Source: Dolomedes plantarius (lineage: Eukaryota > Arthropoda > Arachnida > Araneae > Dolomedidae). From it: a stretch of 64,000 bases of DNA. Shown piece by piece: positions 33,611 to 45,720 of this stretch (positions are counted from its first letter, which is position 1; every line of letters starts with the position of its first letter). Position numbers and translations under genes: made by a program. The DNA is taken from assembly GCA_907164885.2 (NCBI GenBank), contig OU015498.1, forward strand, positions 88,766,142 through 88,830,141, in the 5' to 3' direction. The notes under the pieces are model-generated. The model was given only the letters and a program-made list of their open reading frames with translations, did no database searches and was not told the DNA's origin.

Positions 33611-35176
33611 AATGTGAAATTCCTTACAGGGAGTATCACTTAACGTCCAATCTTAACCTTCAATTGTAAAAAAAAAAAAAACACACCCATCGGGGTGGTT
33701 GCTACTGCCTTGGAGGATGGAACGATATTTGTAAGGATATTGTGCTAGTGCTGGCTCTTCAAGTCCAGCAAGGGTTTCTCGGCGATTTTAGCAGCTGCAA
33801 GCCATTTTAGGATTGCTTTATACATTGTGAAACGTTTTGAAAAGGTTAAGAAATAAGTTAAAGGAGTTTAAGCGATAAAATTATACACGGAGATGTAGGT
33901 TAGAGAAAGCTGGTTGTAGTGGTCAATACGAGAAAAGGGGAATAAAAATATTTATGGCGAAGAGGGAAAAACGTTGGAGAATAGCGCGGTTTCCTTTGAA
34001 TAAGTAACAGATGAAGTTAAAAAAGCTCGCTCTCATAAACAGTAGAGCGATGAAAAGAGTTTTGGACGAGGGTCAGCCAAAAGCCCCTTAGAATATGGAA
34101 TATAAGAATTGAAAGGAATTTGCGCAACAGTAAAAGGAAAGTGTTTAGACTCACCAGGTGGTAGGAAAAATAAAAATATAAAGAAAAATGAAGGGAAGGA
34201 AAAAGGGGGAAATATGCAGAAAATAGGAGAATATACGTAGGTCCAATGAGATTTTGTGAATTTAATAAAGAAAAATGTTATAGCCACTAGGATAGAGTTT
34301 TAAGACGTAGGTGAAGTTTAGATCGAGAAGAAAATATTTTGATTGGAAGGTAGAGAGGGATATGGAAAATTGAGATTGGTATTAAGATGGGGATTTGGAT
34401 TTTTAGAGATATAGGAGATTAGATTATACTAGATTTAGAGGAGTGCAGAGAGCTGAAGGGCCTGCGGGCCCGATTAACTCGCTCTGTGGTGTTGCTTTCG
34501 AGCTACCGTGCAACTATGTTGAAGTACGCGATGTCATATCCTGAGCCAAGCCGATTTTGGGATAAGTCAGTCTTTACTTTTCTGTTGAAGGACAGTACTT
34601 GAATTTTAAGGTTAAATTTAAATTTAATATCACATAAATGATTCCTATTATGGTGAGGGCCCAAGTTAGTACTTAAAGTATATTAATCATCTTAACACAT
34701 TATTAATTATACATGTGGTTATGAGAATAGTAATCATTTTAATACTTTATAACTTAATTGTTTATTTTTTTGTAATAAAGTTATGTTAATTTGCAATTAT
34801 GGTCCTCTCATCATTTAAATAATTTAGTTGTGTCTCATTTTTCCTACAGAGTTTACACGCTGGGTAAAACGAACCTGGGTAACTTTAAGCATCTAGATGC
34901 TGTTAATTTTAATAATTAAAATCTTTAATAGTAAAACTATTTAGATTTCTTTATTCTAAAAATTAAACGGCACAAAACCCAATTTTCCACCCAGCACTAG
35001 ACCATATGAAGAAAGTAGAAATTCGAACTCGATATGGAAGTTTTTCAAAAAGTGAACACAATTCACTGGTATACTCCTTAGATGGCACGATAACTTGTTA
35101 GTTTTTCATTTTTTGGCTCCACTTTTCTATAGTTTGAATGACAGGCTATATGGAGGACGAGACTTAATTTCTGTCA
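33611..35176. other. Intergenic, purine-rich block, no gene
   Basis: 33680-34480 is G/A-rich and moderately less AT-rich, with GGCCTGCGGGCCCGATTAAC near 34458. It could be an old retroelement UTR, but no coding motif is present. 34560-35176 is AT-rich and featureless. Confidence 0.4.
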
Positions 35177-35946
35177 TCGATATATATAAAACAGTTCCAT
35201 AACTGACTGACTGACTGATAACGCACAGACCAAACCACTGGACTTAAAGGGCTGAAATTTTACTTGGCGATTCTTCTTATAGTGTAGGGGTGCACCAAGA
35301 AAGATTTTTGAAAAATTCTTCTTAGATTTTTTTAAATTAAATTTTTAAGCTAATTTTGTAACATTCTTTAAAGTTTGCATTTAAAATAATAATCTGAGGG
35401 TTATAAAATTTATATCAAGAGAAAGATAGTAAAAATTCCTTTAAAATGAAATCGTTTTCTAATCTTTATCTCAATTTTCTGATTTTTGGTGATTTTTTAA
35501 AGATTAATTTTTAGAATTGAATTTAGTAAACGCTGATCACGTGGTTTCTTTTCTTTTTGAGATACTTCAAATTAATTTTGCGTCACGTGCATAAAAACGA
35601 AATGAATTGACAAAAAAAATATTAAAATACGGTAAAAGATAAAATTTAACCACTAGATTAATTGAGATGGAAGTTTTTTAAGAATTTAATTCAAATTAGT
35701 ATGTTTTATGGATATTAAACATGCAAATTAATTGCATAGATTGACCGTTGTATTTAATTTGAATATTTTCTTCTACATTATTTTGTCTATAAAAATATCC
35801 GTTACGATTTTTTTATAAATATATATATAATTATATTTTATTTTATTATTATTATTTTTTTTTTTGGGGGGGGGCATTAATTGCAGACATTGACCGTTGT
35901 ATTTAATTTGAATGTACTCCGTAGCGAAGCACGGGTATTCAGCTAG
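35177..35946 (+). mobile_element. Helitron-3, complete non-autonomous copy
   Basis: Starts TCGATATATATAAAACAGTT after an A (35176) and ends ...GTATTCAGCTAG before T (35947), with the CCGTAGCGAAGCACGG hairpin about 10 bp from the end. 770 bp, non-coding. Same family as Helitron-1, -2 and -4. Confidence 0.85.
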
Positions 35947-36379
35947 TTTAATATACTTTCAGATGTATTTAAAATATGAGGGTAAAGGCTAAAGAAATTT
36001 TGTTAAAATTTTGCATATAAATCAAGATTTTAATCAATTTTTTTTTGTCTATGAAAAAAAGAGCTTCAATAACATTTATTCTATAACTCTCAGTCATATG
36101 TTTATTTTAGAGCAAAGTTGAAATTTATTATAACTTTAATTTTCCTTTCAATGCTTTTTGTTTAATTGATTTAATTATATTTTTATGTATATTTCCATCA
36201 AATTGGTAAACTGATTTTCTAGTAGTTTAGCAATTTCTTTCTTTTATCTTTTATAGTACTTTTTAGGAAATGGATTTATTTTTTGGTCAGATGAATACCA
36301 TTTAAAAATTTTAAATTATTCATTGTTTCTTCATTTGCGAATCAAAATTCTTACTGAATTTAGTGTCTCATGCTAAGGT

Positions 36380-36570
36380 TTTATGCGTTTAAACGCCAGT
36401 TCGGATTGCATTCGGAGCGTTGCATTATGTTACTACTTTGACTCCGTGACTGTTGACATGACTTGTGATTGGTTTGACATAGCACGTGGTTAATGAATTG
36501 AGTTCTGTGATTGGTTAACATTTTTAAAGCTGACACTACGCTAAGTGCCAGATTCAGTGTGAACAGACCA
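36380..36570. mobile_element. Probable CTGTTCACA-family MITE, copy C
   Basis: The right end ...GATTCAGTGTGAACAGACCA and internal GTGATTGGTTTGAC resemble copies A and B. The left end (GTTTAAACGCCAGTTCGG) is diverged but mirrors AGTGCCAGATTC on the right. Boundaries are approximate. Confidence 0.5.
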
Positions 36571-36589
36571 TATGTCTTAATTATTTCTT

Positions 36590-36970
36590 CGTAAAATAAT
36601 AGGTTTAAAGAAAAAAAACAGTTATTAAATTTCCCAAAAACTAAAGAAAAAGGCTCGGATCATGATGTTAAATACACACCAGTGCGTTATTGATTAAATT
36701 CATTATTTTTAATTCGTCCGTTAAACATCACCAAAGCATTACTGTATAATTTTTTTATTGAAAATTTTAATTATCTTAAAAAAGTTCGGTGAATTATCAA
36801 AATTCAGCAACGCAAATCTGTCAAATTGAAAACAATAACACCTTAGTGCTGAAAATTTAGTGTCGAAATCTGATGGTCTGCATATTGTGTTAAGCGTTGG
36901 GGGCTGTACAAAGTATAGTTTTTGGTGACTGTTTTTCAAGACATTTCCTAATCAGTTTTAAAAAAACTTT
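36590..36970 (+). repeat. Direct duplication, unit 2
   Basis: Partner of 33235-33610, offset by about 3.35 kb. Helitron-3 and MITE copy C lie between the two units. No terminal repeats or target duplications define it as a known element class. Confidence 0.75.
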
Positions 36971-37338
36971 TTTTTTTCTTTCACAATGTGTTGGGCATTT
37001 ATCCGGAGGATATTCTAAGAAACACATCGTGAGTTTCAAAATGAGTAAAAATAAATTTTTAATCACTCTAGTTTACCTGTACAGTGCCTGGCTAAGTATT
37101 GTATAAGCTATTGATCTGCAGATTAAGTTTTTTTTCGATGATTTCAAACTGTAAATTTTCTGTTTTTGTGTCAAAATATAATGGATATACGAGGGTCATT
37201 TTTTATGTAAGAACCGTTTTGTAATAGAGTAAGAGAAACTTTAGTTATAAACGTAAATTGTATGACAAACTAAAATATGAACATTTTTTCACTTTTCAAC
37301 ATAGTCACCATTAACATTTAAACATTTGTCAAGTCGTG

Positions 37339-37521
37339 TCACCAGCTTTTGGATCCCATCATCAAAGAACTCTCCGCCTGACCGTTAAACCAGTTAGTAA
37401 CAGTTTCTTTCAACATGTCATCATTTTCCAAGGGCTTTCCACCAAGATATTCCTTAAGTTTTAGAAACAGATGAGAGTCTGATGGTACTAAGTCAGGGCT
37501 GTATGGTGGACGATCCACCAA
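37339..37521 (-). pseudogene. mariner transposase C-terminal end (left arm, inverted)
   Basis: The opposite strand of the left arm encodes the same C-terminus (RPPYSPDLVPSDSHLFLKLK, then NWFNGQAESS). This tail differs from the right arm, where a frameshift has occurred. It lacks everything upstream of the last catalytic Asp region. Confidence 0.88.
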
Positions 37522-37534
37522 TTCTCAATGAAAA

Positions 37535-37810
37535 TTGTCAAAATCGACGGCGGGATTGCTCTCTAGCGGCGTCGTTCTGCTTCACGACAAAGCTCGGCCT
37601 CACGTTGCGGCAAGAACAAAGACGCAACTGGACAATTTTCATTGGGAATTACTGGATCATCCACCATATAGCCCTGACTTAGCGCCATCAGACTCTCATC
37701 TGTTTCTAAAACTTAAGGAATTTCTTGGTGGAAAGCGTTTGGAAAATGATGACATGTTGAAAGAAACTCTGTTACTAACTGGTTTAACGGTCAGGCGGAG
37801 AGTTCCTTGA
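37535..37810 (+). pseudogene. mariner transposase C-terminal half (right arm)
   Basis: Contains VVLLHDKARPHVAARTKTQL and DHPPYSPDLAPSDSHLFLKL. The Asp in HDKARPH and the Asp in LAPSD are 34 residues apart, the DD34D signature of mariner. The N-terminal HTH domains and first catalytic Asp are missing. Confidence 0.9.
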
Positions 37811-38302
37811 TGATGGGATCCAAAAGCTGGTGACACGACTTGACAAATGTTTAAATGTTAATAGTGACTATGTTGAAAAGTGAAAAAATGTTCATATTTT
37901 AGTTTGTGATACAATTTACGTTCATAACTTAAGTTTCTCTTACTCCACTGCAAAACGGTTCTTACTTAAAAAATGACCCTCGTACATATATATACAGGGT
38001 AATTTTTTTTTAACTGACACTACCCAGAGCCATCTGTAGCGCGATCTATCTGCCGGAATTCCACCAAAATTGATAAGGGACTAAGGACGACATGGGAAAA
38101 AAGTTCCGTGGAGAAAAAAAGTTCCAAAAGTCGACGATAGGAGAAGATATGGCGTTGTTGTTGTCGGCGCACTCGAGAATTTAGATAAAACGCAAGTAAA
38201 ACATCAAAATGCAAATTCACGACTACGTAGTCGACAGAAGCGCCATTATTTCAGGCTATAAAGATGAGGGGAAAACTCTAAAGCGCATTCTGAGTATCTG
38301 CT

Positions 38303-39471
38303 GTGTTCAAGATGCGTCTTACTTTACCTAAACGCGCGTTACTGGTTAAACAGTTTTATCTTCCCCGATTGAACCCATCGGTTGCTCTCCACGAGTTTAG
38401 AACCCATAACGACTTACGTAGAAGCCCAATTTCAATTAATGCATTGAAGGGTATGATTAAGAAATTTGAGGAAACAGGAACCCTAGCTCTCCGGCCTGGT
38501 AGAGGGAGGAAAGCGGTTTCATAACAGACAGTAACCGGTCTGTTGCAATTGTCGCGCGGGCGCGCAAGAGATCGTTGCTGGTAGTAGCAGCGGCCGAGGA
38601 GTAGCGCGCCAACTGGATATGGATCCTTCGATAGTTCGGAAAATCTTACGGAAAGTTCTCAAGTCCTATCCATATAAGATAAACCTGCAAGAACCTAAAA
38701 CACGATTATCGCGATAAACGGTTGACATTTGCTCTGACATTTCTTGCCAGGATGGAGGTCGACGGTGATTGGCCGTGGAGAATTCTATGGAACGATGAGG
38801 CCAATATTTACCTAAATGGAACTGTTAAAACCCAAAATTGTCGCGTTTGGGCATCTGGACATCTCAATGCTGTTCAGCAAACTCCAATGCATTCACCAAA
38901 ACTGACTGATTGGTGTGGCTTCACAGCTGACTTCATTATCGTACCATTATTTTTTTGAGAAAATTACTCGCGCAGGAACACCAACCTGTATTGTTACTGC
39001 GCAGGAACACCAACCTGTATTGTTACTGCGCAAAGGTATCACCACATGCTGACTAGTTTTGTCATTCCAAAATTTCAGCAAAGGCAGTGCCTTGATCCGA
39101 CAATCTTAATGCAGGATGAAGCGCCACCACACTTTGGACTATCGGTGCAGAATATGTTGCGCTATCGGAATACAGAAGAAAGTATCATTAGTCGCTTTTT
39201 CCCACTTCCTTGGCCACCTCGCTCCCCGGACCTATCCCCATGGGACTTCTTTCTGTGGGGTTATTTAAAGTCTAAGGTGTATTTTGGTGAAGTCTCGAAC
39301 TTGGCGGCCCTAAAGGACAACATATCCCGGTGGGTGATGAACATTCCTGGTGACATGTTACGCTCGGTCGTTGAGAACGTAGTGTTCAGGATGCAATGTG
39401 TCGTCCTTAGGTCGGTGGTCACATTGAAGGAGGGAGAAGTGAATATGCTAAATAAAGTGGTGTTGCAGTGA
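38303..39471 (+). pseudogene. mariner-like transposase (DUF4817/HTH type), broken
   Basis: Segments in order: an HTH domain (38303-38524, RALLVKQFYLPRLNPSVALH, then ALRPGRGRKAVS* ending at a TAA), a catalytic part with ILWNDEANIYLNG (38722-38958), and a part with ILMQDEAPPHFGLSVQNMLR and WPPRSPDLSPWDFFLWGYLK (39046-39471). The Asp in MQDEAPPH and the Asp in SPWD are about 42 residues apart, longer than in classical mariner. Stops, frameshifts and a 29-bp tandem duplication (38971-39028) break the frame. Confidence 0.85.
38971..39028. repeat. 29-bp tandem duplication in the mariner-like transposase
   Basis: The unit beginning CGCAGGAACACCAACCTG occurs twice head to tail with a 29-bp period. 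A non-multiple of three shifts the reading frame. Confidence 0.9.
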
Positions 39472-39793
39472 AATTTCTTCGTTATTCATTTGTCTGCTTA
39501 TTACAGCTTTTTCGGTATTCACCCCTTATCTTTATAGCCCGAAATATTGGTACTGCTGTCGATAACGTAGTCATGAATTTGCATTTTGATGTTTTACTTT
39601 CGTTTTATGCAAATTCTCGAGTGCACCGACAATAACAGTTGCAAAACTTCCCCTATCGGCGACTTTTGGAACTTTTTTTTTCTCCACGGAACTTCTTTCC
39701 CATGTCGTCCTTAGTCCCCCTATCAATTTTGGTGGAATTCCTGCTGACAGACCGCCCTACTGTGAGTAGTGTCAGTTAAAAAAAATCACCATG

Positions 39794-39816
39794 TATATAT
39801 ATATATATATATATAT
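39794..39816. repeat. TA microsatellite
   Basis: (TA)n next to the mariner-like right end. The element may have targeted TA repeats or the repeat grew from the duplicated TA. Confidence 0.85.
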
Positions 39817-42800
39817 ACCGTGCTTTTTTTCTAAAAAAATAGGTGGATATACGGTGTTTTCTCAAAGAAAGGTGCGTATTTTTAGTACCGTGTTTTCAAA
39901 CGTCACGTCACAGGGAAACGAAAAACTCGCAATTAAAAAAAATACTTTTTGTTTTATATTAACAATTGATACGTAAGTTTCTTAAAATAAGTTTCTTAAA
40001 ATTAAGTTTCTTAAAATTTAAATCTTCAAAATAATTCTTTAAAAAATGCAAATTCCTAAAAACACTTTAATACGCCGAATTTCCGCGTACCTCCAGAAAA
40101 AAGCCATATATATTAATCAAGCATGACGCCATTTATCAGTTCATCAGTTAGTAATCCCTGGTTGCGAGAAGTTTTCTGTTTTACCCCATTTCAGAATTTA
40201 CCCACAACCTCCTACTAAAAACACTTTAACTTCTACCACAATGGGTTCATTGCTCTGAATGATAAACAAGTAATGAGATTTCATCATTTTTGTACTTTTT
40301 TCATAGTGTATTTTAAATAAAATTTCGGGTAGATTACGTTTTATGAATATATTTTGATTATGATTGGTGTGAATGATATAAATTTTCCAAACCTACGTAT
40401 TTACCAATTTGTGAAACTTTTGGACAATATTTGACAATTTGGCGGCAAATATGCTGAATTGCTTTAGTCGCCAATGTTGTCACGTGATCTGTGCCGCCAG
40501 AATTGATTGGAATTGTGGATAGTTCTTGTTTCACGAAATTATTAATTTATGTAAAGATAATTGATTTAGCATTTCAACTCAATTGATTTAACATATAATT
40601 GAAATTTATTCGTCTGATAACCTTCGTGTATATATATAATGCACGTATGTTTACTTTATTTTTTTATTAATATGATAGTTTTACTGAGTATATTTAATAT
40701 AGTATTGTTTATAGTAACTTAATATCGAAAATATTCTGTGAAGCAGTCATTCAACCTTTGTGACGAACTATTAATTATTTAATAATTCTTTTATTGTTGA
40801 TTTTTGTTAGTTTAATCCATGTACGTTCAAAGCAGTCTGTGAGTGGTATTATATCACAACTTTTTTTACAGAACGGAAATGATAAAGAATAATTGAATCA
40901 TTTTTTTTTTTTTTTACAGTAGTAAAACAAGGAAAACAGAAGTAATTTCTTCATCTCACTTTTTAACTGATTTGTGATTTTATAACATGTTCTCTTCAAT
41001 CAAGGATTCATTTCCATGTTATGTAAAATTATTGTAGTTGCTTTTTAAAATATGAATCTCTTTAAGATAAATTATGCAATTAAGTTATGTTCTCCTTTTT
41101 TTATTATTTATTAATTTTACTTTTTTTATAATACTGGGGATTTTGAAATTGTTAATATTACTCAGTTTCTATAAAAATTAAAAGGTAACCAGACTCGCTG
41201 GTTAGAATGGTTAGAAAGTTATTAAATTTTTATTATCATTTCATAATTTTTCTTTGGGTTGTAACTAGACAGGACATTGTTGGAAATTGATATGTCCAAC
41301 AATGTAACTAGACATTGTTGGACATAGATATGTCCAACATTACTTACCTATAATAAAATTGTTTTAAAACATTAATGGAAAATTTCTTGTAAATTGTTGA
41401 AATAATTAAGCTTGAAAATTAATATTTTCTGCAAATTCTACAAGTTCTTGATATATTGAGCCGTTTTATCAGCCTGAATTTCATTAATACTAAAAGTTAA
41501 TTACAAGTAGATGTTTTTACTTTTTTCGCTGTTTCTGAAACTGCAATATATTAATTGGGAATTATTTACACAGTATAGAAATTTTACTCTGATGAAAGTT
41601 AAATCTTTAAGTGATTTATTTGTTTGAATTTAAACATGATAAAATATGAAAACAAATTATTAATAAGAAACAAATTATTTTAATTTGAAAACATCAGTAG
41701 TTTCTTTATCTTAAAAATTCTGTAGGATATGTTCTAAGAATATTCAGTTCTATTAATGGTATAGGCAATAATAATGAAAAAGCTCATGCACAAATGCAAG
41801 TTTGTGTGATATTATAAAATATTTTGTGTTATGGTACTTTTAAACTGAATGGTTTATTTCAGAGTTGGGTGCATCACATTATGAGTGCATTACTCTAGAT
41901 TGAACTTTTCAGTATTTTAAATATGTTATTTAAAATTACTTTGAAAATGTCTATCACTGTACCCAGTCTATGTGATTTCCAGTAATAATCATTATAAAAA
42001 GGATTTGTTATAAAAAGAAAAGTGCAGTGCTCTTCATCTCATATGGTTTAATGTATGTTAAATGCAGGATTTTTATTTGCTCTAACAAAATAAATGGATC
42101 CACCAAAAGTTTTCTGAGGTCTATCATGAAATAAATATCTATTGAAGCTTAAAATGTTTATTTCAAAATATGTCCATAGTGTGAATGTTATCATAAAATA
42201 AAAATAATTAAAAAACAACTTGAAATGGTAGACTTATCAAATGTGGATATAAGCATTATCATCAAAATAACTGAATAAAACAAAATAGTATAGTGAGACA
42301 AAATATTGTGCCTACTGTCAGTTCTCTATTCCTTATAATATACAACAAAAACATTTTAAATAGATAGAAAATGTAACAAAATCTTTTCCCTAATTCAGCA
42401 CATTCTATGGTTAAATATGCATTTTATTAACCTATCAATTATGAACTTGGAAATTCAAATTCTTCTTTCACCAAATACAAGAACTTGATACTATCATAGC
42501 TTGTAAATTTACTTTAAATCAAAAATCAATATATTTATCTAATAATATTAATTCAATATTATCACAGTTTAATGTTTACTTTTTAGGAAGTATATGCAAA
42601 TTAGAGTCAGTCAGCACTTTTTTTTTTACATTCTCAGTTTATACCAACATTATAAATCCAAAATATTCTTTACATTCGCCGTCTTTGTTCAAACTGTAAA
42701 ATAAGATTCATTTAATGAATAGAATATAAGAAGTTTAAAAGCAACAATTTATTGATGTTAAAATGTTGCATTAAATGTATACTGTACATAAATTACTTAA

Positions 42801-42860
42801 CATTCTTTATACTTCATCCAGGAGAAGCAGATTTACATATTATCTTAAATAACTAAATAA
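39817..42860. other. Intergenic, 3 kb, no gene
   Basis: Strongly AT-rich with no coding sequence. A local repeat of GACATTGTTGGA / TGTCCAACAATGT motifs at 41272-41340 forms small hairpins. Nothing else was recognised. Confidence 0.5.
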
Positions 42861-43389
42861 AATATTCCGGTACTTACGTATTATAGCTGAAACTTTGCGG
42901 TTTGGCGAAAAAACGGCAATAAAGCGCCAATTATGCGCCCCATCCTTGTAATTGTATTGTTTTAGCCATTCATTGCTTTTCGCTCCCGTTTAAAGTTTCG
43001 TTTTGAAGATTTTCTTTATTTGTTTAGGTTATGAAAGTTATTTGACAAAGATCTTTTATAAAAGAAGTTTTACGAGAAATATGACATTGTAATACCTTAA
43101 CTTTGATTAAAGATACTTTTATAAAAGTTGGGCAACTTTTATAAAAGTTGGGCTCTTTGTCAAAGTTTTATAAAACATTTCGGTGCCCGGATGTTATAAT
43201 CAACATTTCGAGCAATAGCATGTTAAAAAATACAAATGTGTGGAAAACGCGGGAGATAAAGAACAAGATTTCGATTCGAAATACTTTTAGCTCTAATTAA
43301 AAATTGCGCACTAATGACAAAACAGAAATACACGAAAAATATTCAAACTGAGTATGTTAAAAACTCAAATCTTTCGAAGGAAAAGTCTT

Positions 43390-43920
43390 AGGATGCTAAA
43401 ATTTTGCATGGTGGTTACTCCGAAGCTCTACATGCCCACTAAGAAATATTTTGAAAAAGTACAAATTTTAAGGGGTTTAAAAGGGGCTCCCCACTGAAAA
43501 AAAACCCATTGTATCTCAGAAACTATAGGACCCAGGAAGCTGAAATTTCGTATGGTGGTTCCTCTTAAGCCCTAGGTGCCCACTAAAAAATCTTTTTGAA
43601 AAATGCCAATTTTAAGGGGGTTAAAAGGGGCTTAACCCCCCTCTAAAAAAACCCCATTGTATCTCTAGAACCATAAGGCCTAGAAAGCTGAAATTTTGCA
43701 TGGTGGTTCCCCTTAAGCCCTAGGTACACACCCATAAATCTTTTTTAAGAGCTCGAATTTTAAGGGTTTTAGCCTCCTCCCCCCTAAAAAAATCCCACTG
43801 TATCTCTGGAACCATAGGTTCTAGGAAGCTGAAATTTTGTATGGTACTTCCCCTTAAGCCCTAGGTACACACCAATAAATATTTTTAAGAGCTTGAATTT
43901 TAAGGGATTTAGCCCCCTTA
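43390..43920. repeat. Left tandem array in Merlin-D (~4 x 140-147 bp)
   Basis: Successive units carry AATTTTAAGGGG..., ATTGTATCTC..., and GCTGAAATTTTGCATGGTGG at spacings of about 141-147 bp. Units diverge from each other by base changes and indels. Confidence 0.88.
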
Positions 43921-44809
43921 GATAGAAATAACTTTTATAAAAGATCTTTGTCAAAGAACTTTGATAGTGTAATAGGGGTATTTTGAGGTTATAGCATTTC
44001 TTTTATGTATAACTGTTATAAAAGATACAAATAACTTTTAAAAAATATCTTTGTCAAAGAACTTTGATAGTTTAATATAGGCCAAAAGGAAGAAGATGCA
44101 GTGTCTTTTTTCCATATCCGTAGAATTTTGCCCAATCAGCGTGTATGCCCGAACTTTCACAACATGCGTGCCTATTTTAATCGACCAGTAGCTGGAGATG
44201 TAATATTAAAGATTGCGGCAAAACAGTCAGAATTCACAAGGAAAAATGGTTCTACGGTTCCCGATTGCCATTACTTTAAAATCCCGATTGCCAAACTTTA
44301 AATATTTGTATTTTCCGTCGAAACCTGTATGCATATCAATTTGTGTCCAATTTGCATTACCCCTTCTTGGCGCGTCGCTTTTTTTTTTTATCTAAGAGTG
44401 TATTCCTATTTTGTCTTTAATATGAAATTTTTAATTAGATCTAAAATTATCTATAGCGAAATCTTGTTCTTCAGCTGCTTATTTTTTTTACTCTGCCATG
44501 TGTTTCCCAAATACTTTTTTAAACATGCTGCTGCTCAAAATGTTGATGCATGTTTAATAACTGCTTTCGTATATTTTATACACGTGCTTCGCCACAGATT
44601 ACACGAGTGCCATGAATTATGTCATTTGGTTCATTTAATTTCAATTAACTTTAACAGTAAGGTGGGGTCATTTCTCATAAGGAGTTCATCGCAGAATTTA
44701 ACGACAGTGATCCAAATTTAAATCCGAGTTTTGGATATTTCATTTTTATTTTGGGGATTTAAAACCACTTTATAACCTCCTAAAAAGTTGCTTTTTAAAC
44801 ATCTTTCTT

Positions 44810-44886
44810 GGCCAGCACCTAGAGCCTAAGAGGAACCACCATGCAAAATTTCAGCTTCTTCGGCCTTATTGTTCCAGAGATACAGT

Positions 44887-44945
<59 letters not shown>

Positions 44946-45720
44946 TTGGAGGGGGGGGGCTAAACCCCTTAAAATTTCAATGTAAAAAAAGATTTATTGG
45001 CGTGCACCTAGGGCTCAAGGGAAACCAACCAACAAAAATTTCAGCTTCCCAGGCCTTATAGTTTCAGAGATACAATGGGTTTATTTATTTATTATTTTTT
45101 TTTGGGGGGGGGGCTAAACCCCTTAAAATTTGAACTAAAAAATATTGGTGTGCTCCTAGGGCTCAAGGGAAACCAACCAACAAAATTTCAGCTTCCCAGG
45201 CCTTATGGTTCGAAAGATACAGTGGGTAAATTTCTTTTTTTTTGGGGGGGGGGGCTAAACCCCTTAAAATTTGAACTTTAAAAAAAGATTTATTGCTGTG
45301 CACCTAGGGTTTAAGGGAAACCAACCAACCAACCAAATTTCAGCTTCCCAGGTTTTATGGTTCTAGAGATACAGTGGGTTTATTTATTTATTTTATTTTT
45401 TTTTGGGGGGGGGGGAGCTAACCCCTTAAAATTTGAAGTAAAAAAAAAATTATTGGTGTGCACCTAAGGCTTAAGGGAAACCAACTAAACAAATTTCAGC
45501 TTCACAGGCCTTATGGTTCCAGAGATACAGTGGGGTTTTACCACCATACAAAATTTCAAGTTCCCGGACCCTTTTGTTCAAGAGATACATTGGATGTATT
45601 TTAATGGGGGTGGGGGGTTAAGCCCATTTTAACACCCTGAAAATTTGTAATTTAAAAAAAATATTTTTTAGTGGGCACGCAAGACTTAAGAGTAACACCA
45701 TGCAAAATTTTAGCATCCTA
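44810..45720. repeat. Right tandem array in Merlin-D, inverted (~6 x 145-160 bp)
   Basis: Units read CCTTAAAATTTGAAC, then GGGAAACCAACCAACAAA, AATTTCAGCTTCCCAGGCC and AGAGATACAGTGGG. This is the left-array unit in reverse complement. T-runs followed by G-runs vary in length between units. A (TA)n tract (44889-44941) replaces part of one unit. Confidence 0.88.
44889..44941. repeat. TA microsatellite within Merlin-D
   Basis: Long uninterrupted (AT)n tract inside the right array. Confidence 0.9.

Larger units (their letters stand above)
37190..37982. mobile_element. Palindromic (fold-back) mariner element
   Basis: Ends CGAGGGTCATTTTTTATGTA and ...AAAAAATGACCCTCG, flanked by TA (37188-37189 and 37983-37984). 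The inversion is not limited to the ends. Arms of about 350 bp (37190-37539 and 37630-37982) mirror each other, so both carry the transposase 3' half and the same terminus. Only a 90-bp spacer is unique. Confidence 0.9.
37995..39793 (+). mobile_element. mariner-like element with long inverted ends
   Basis: 1,799 bp, flanked by TA (37993-37994 and 39794-39795). The left end CAGGGTAATTTTTTTTTAAC and right end ...CAGTTAAAAAAAATCACCATG are inverted. The inverted similarity continues for over 200 bp (for example AAATTCTCGAGTGC-like and GTCGTCCTTAGTCCC blocks). Starts 12 bp after the previous mariner ends. Contains a degenerate transposase. Confidence 0.85.

Noticed and set aside
44101..44721. Overlapping frames of 60-130 codons in Merlin-D
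   Set aside because: Part of this span is an extra copy of the element's non-coding flank; the frames are in different phases and show no known domain.
43390..45720. Regularly spaced repeats resembling a CRISPR array
   Set aside because: Units are ~145 bp, diverged, in opposing arrays inside a eukaryotic transposon; no short identical repeats with unique spacers and no cas genes.
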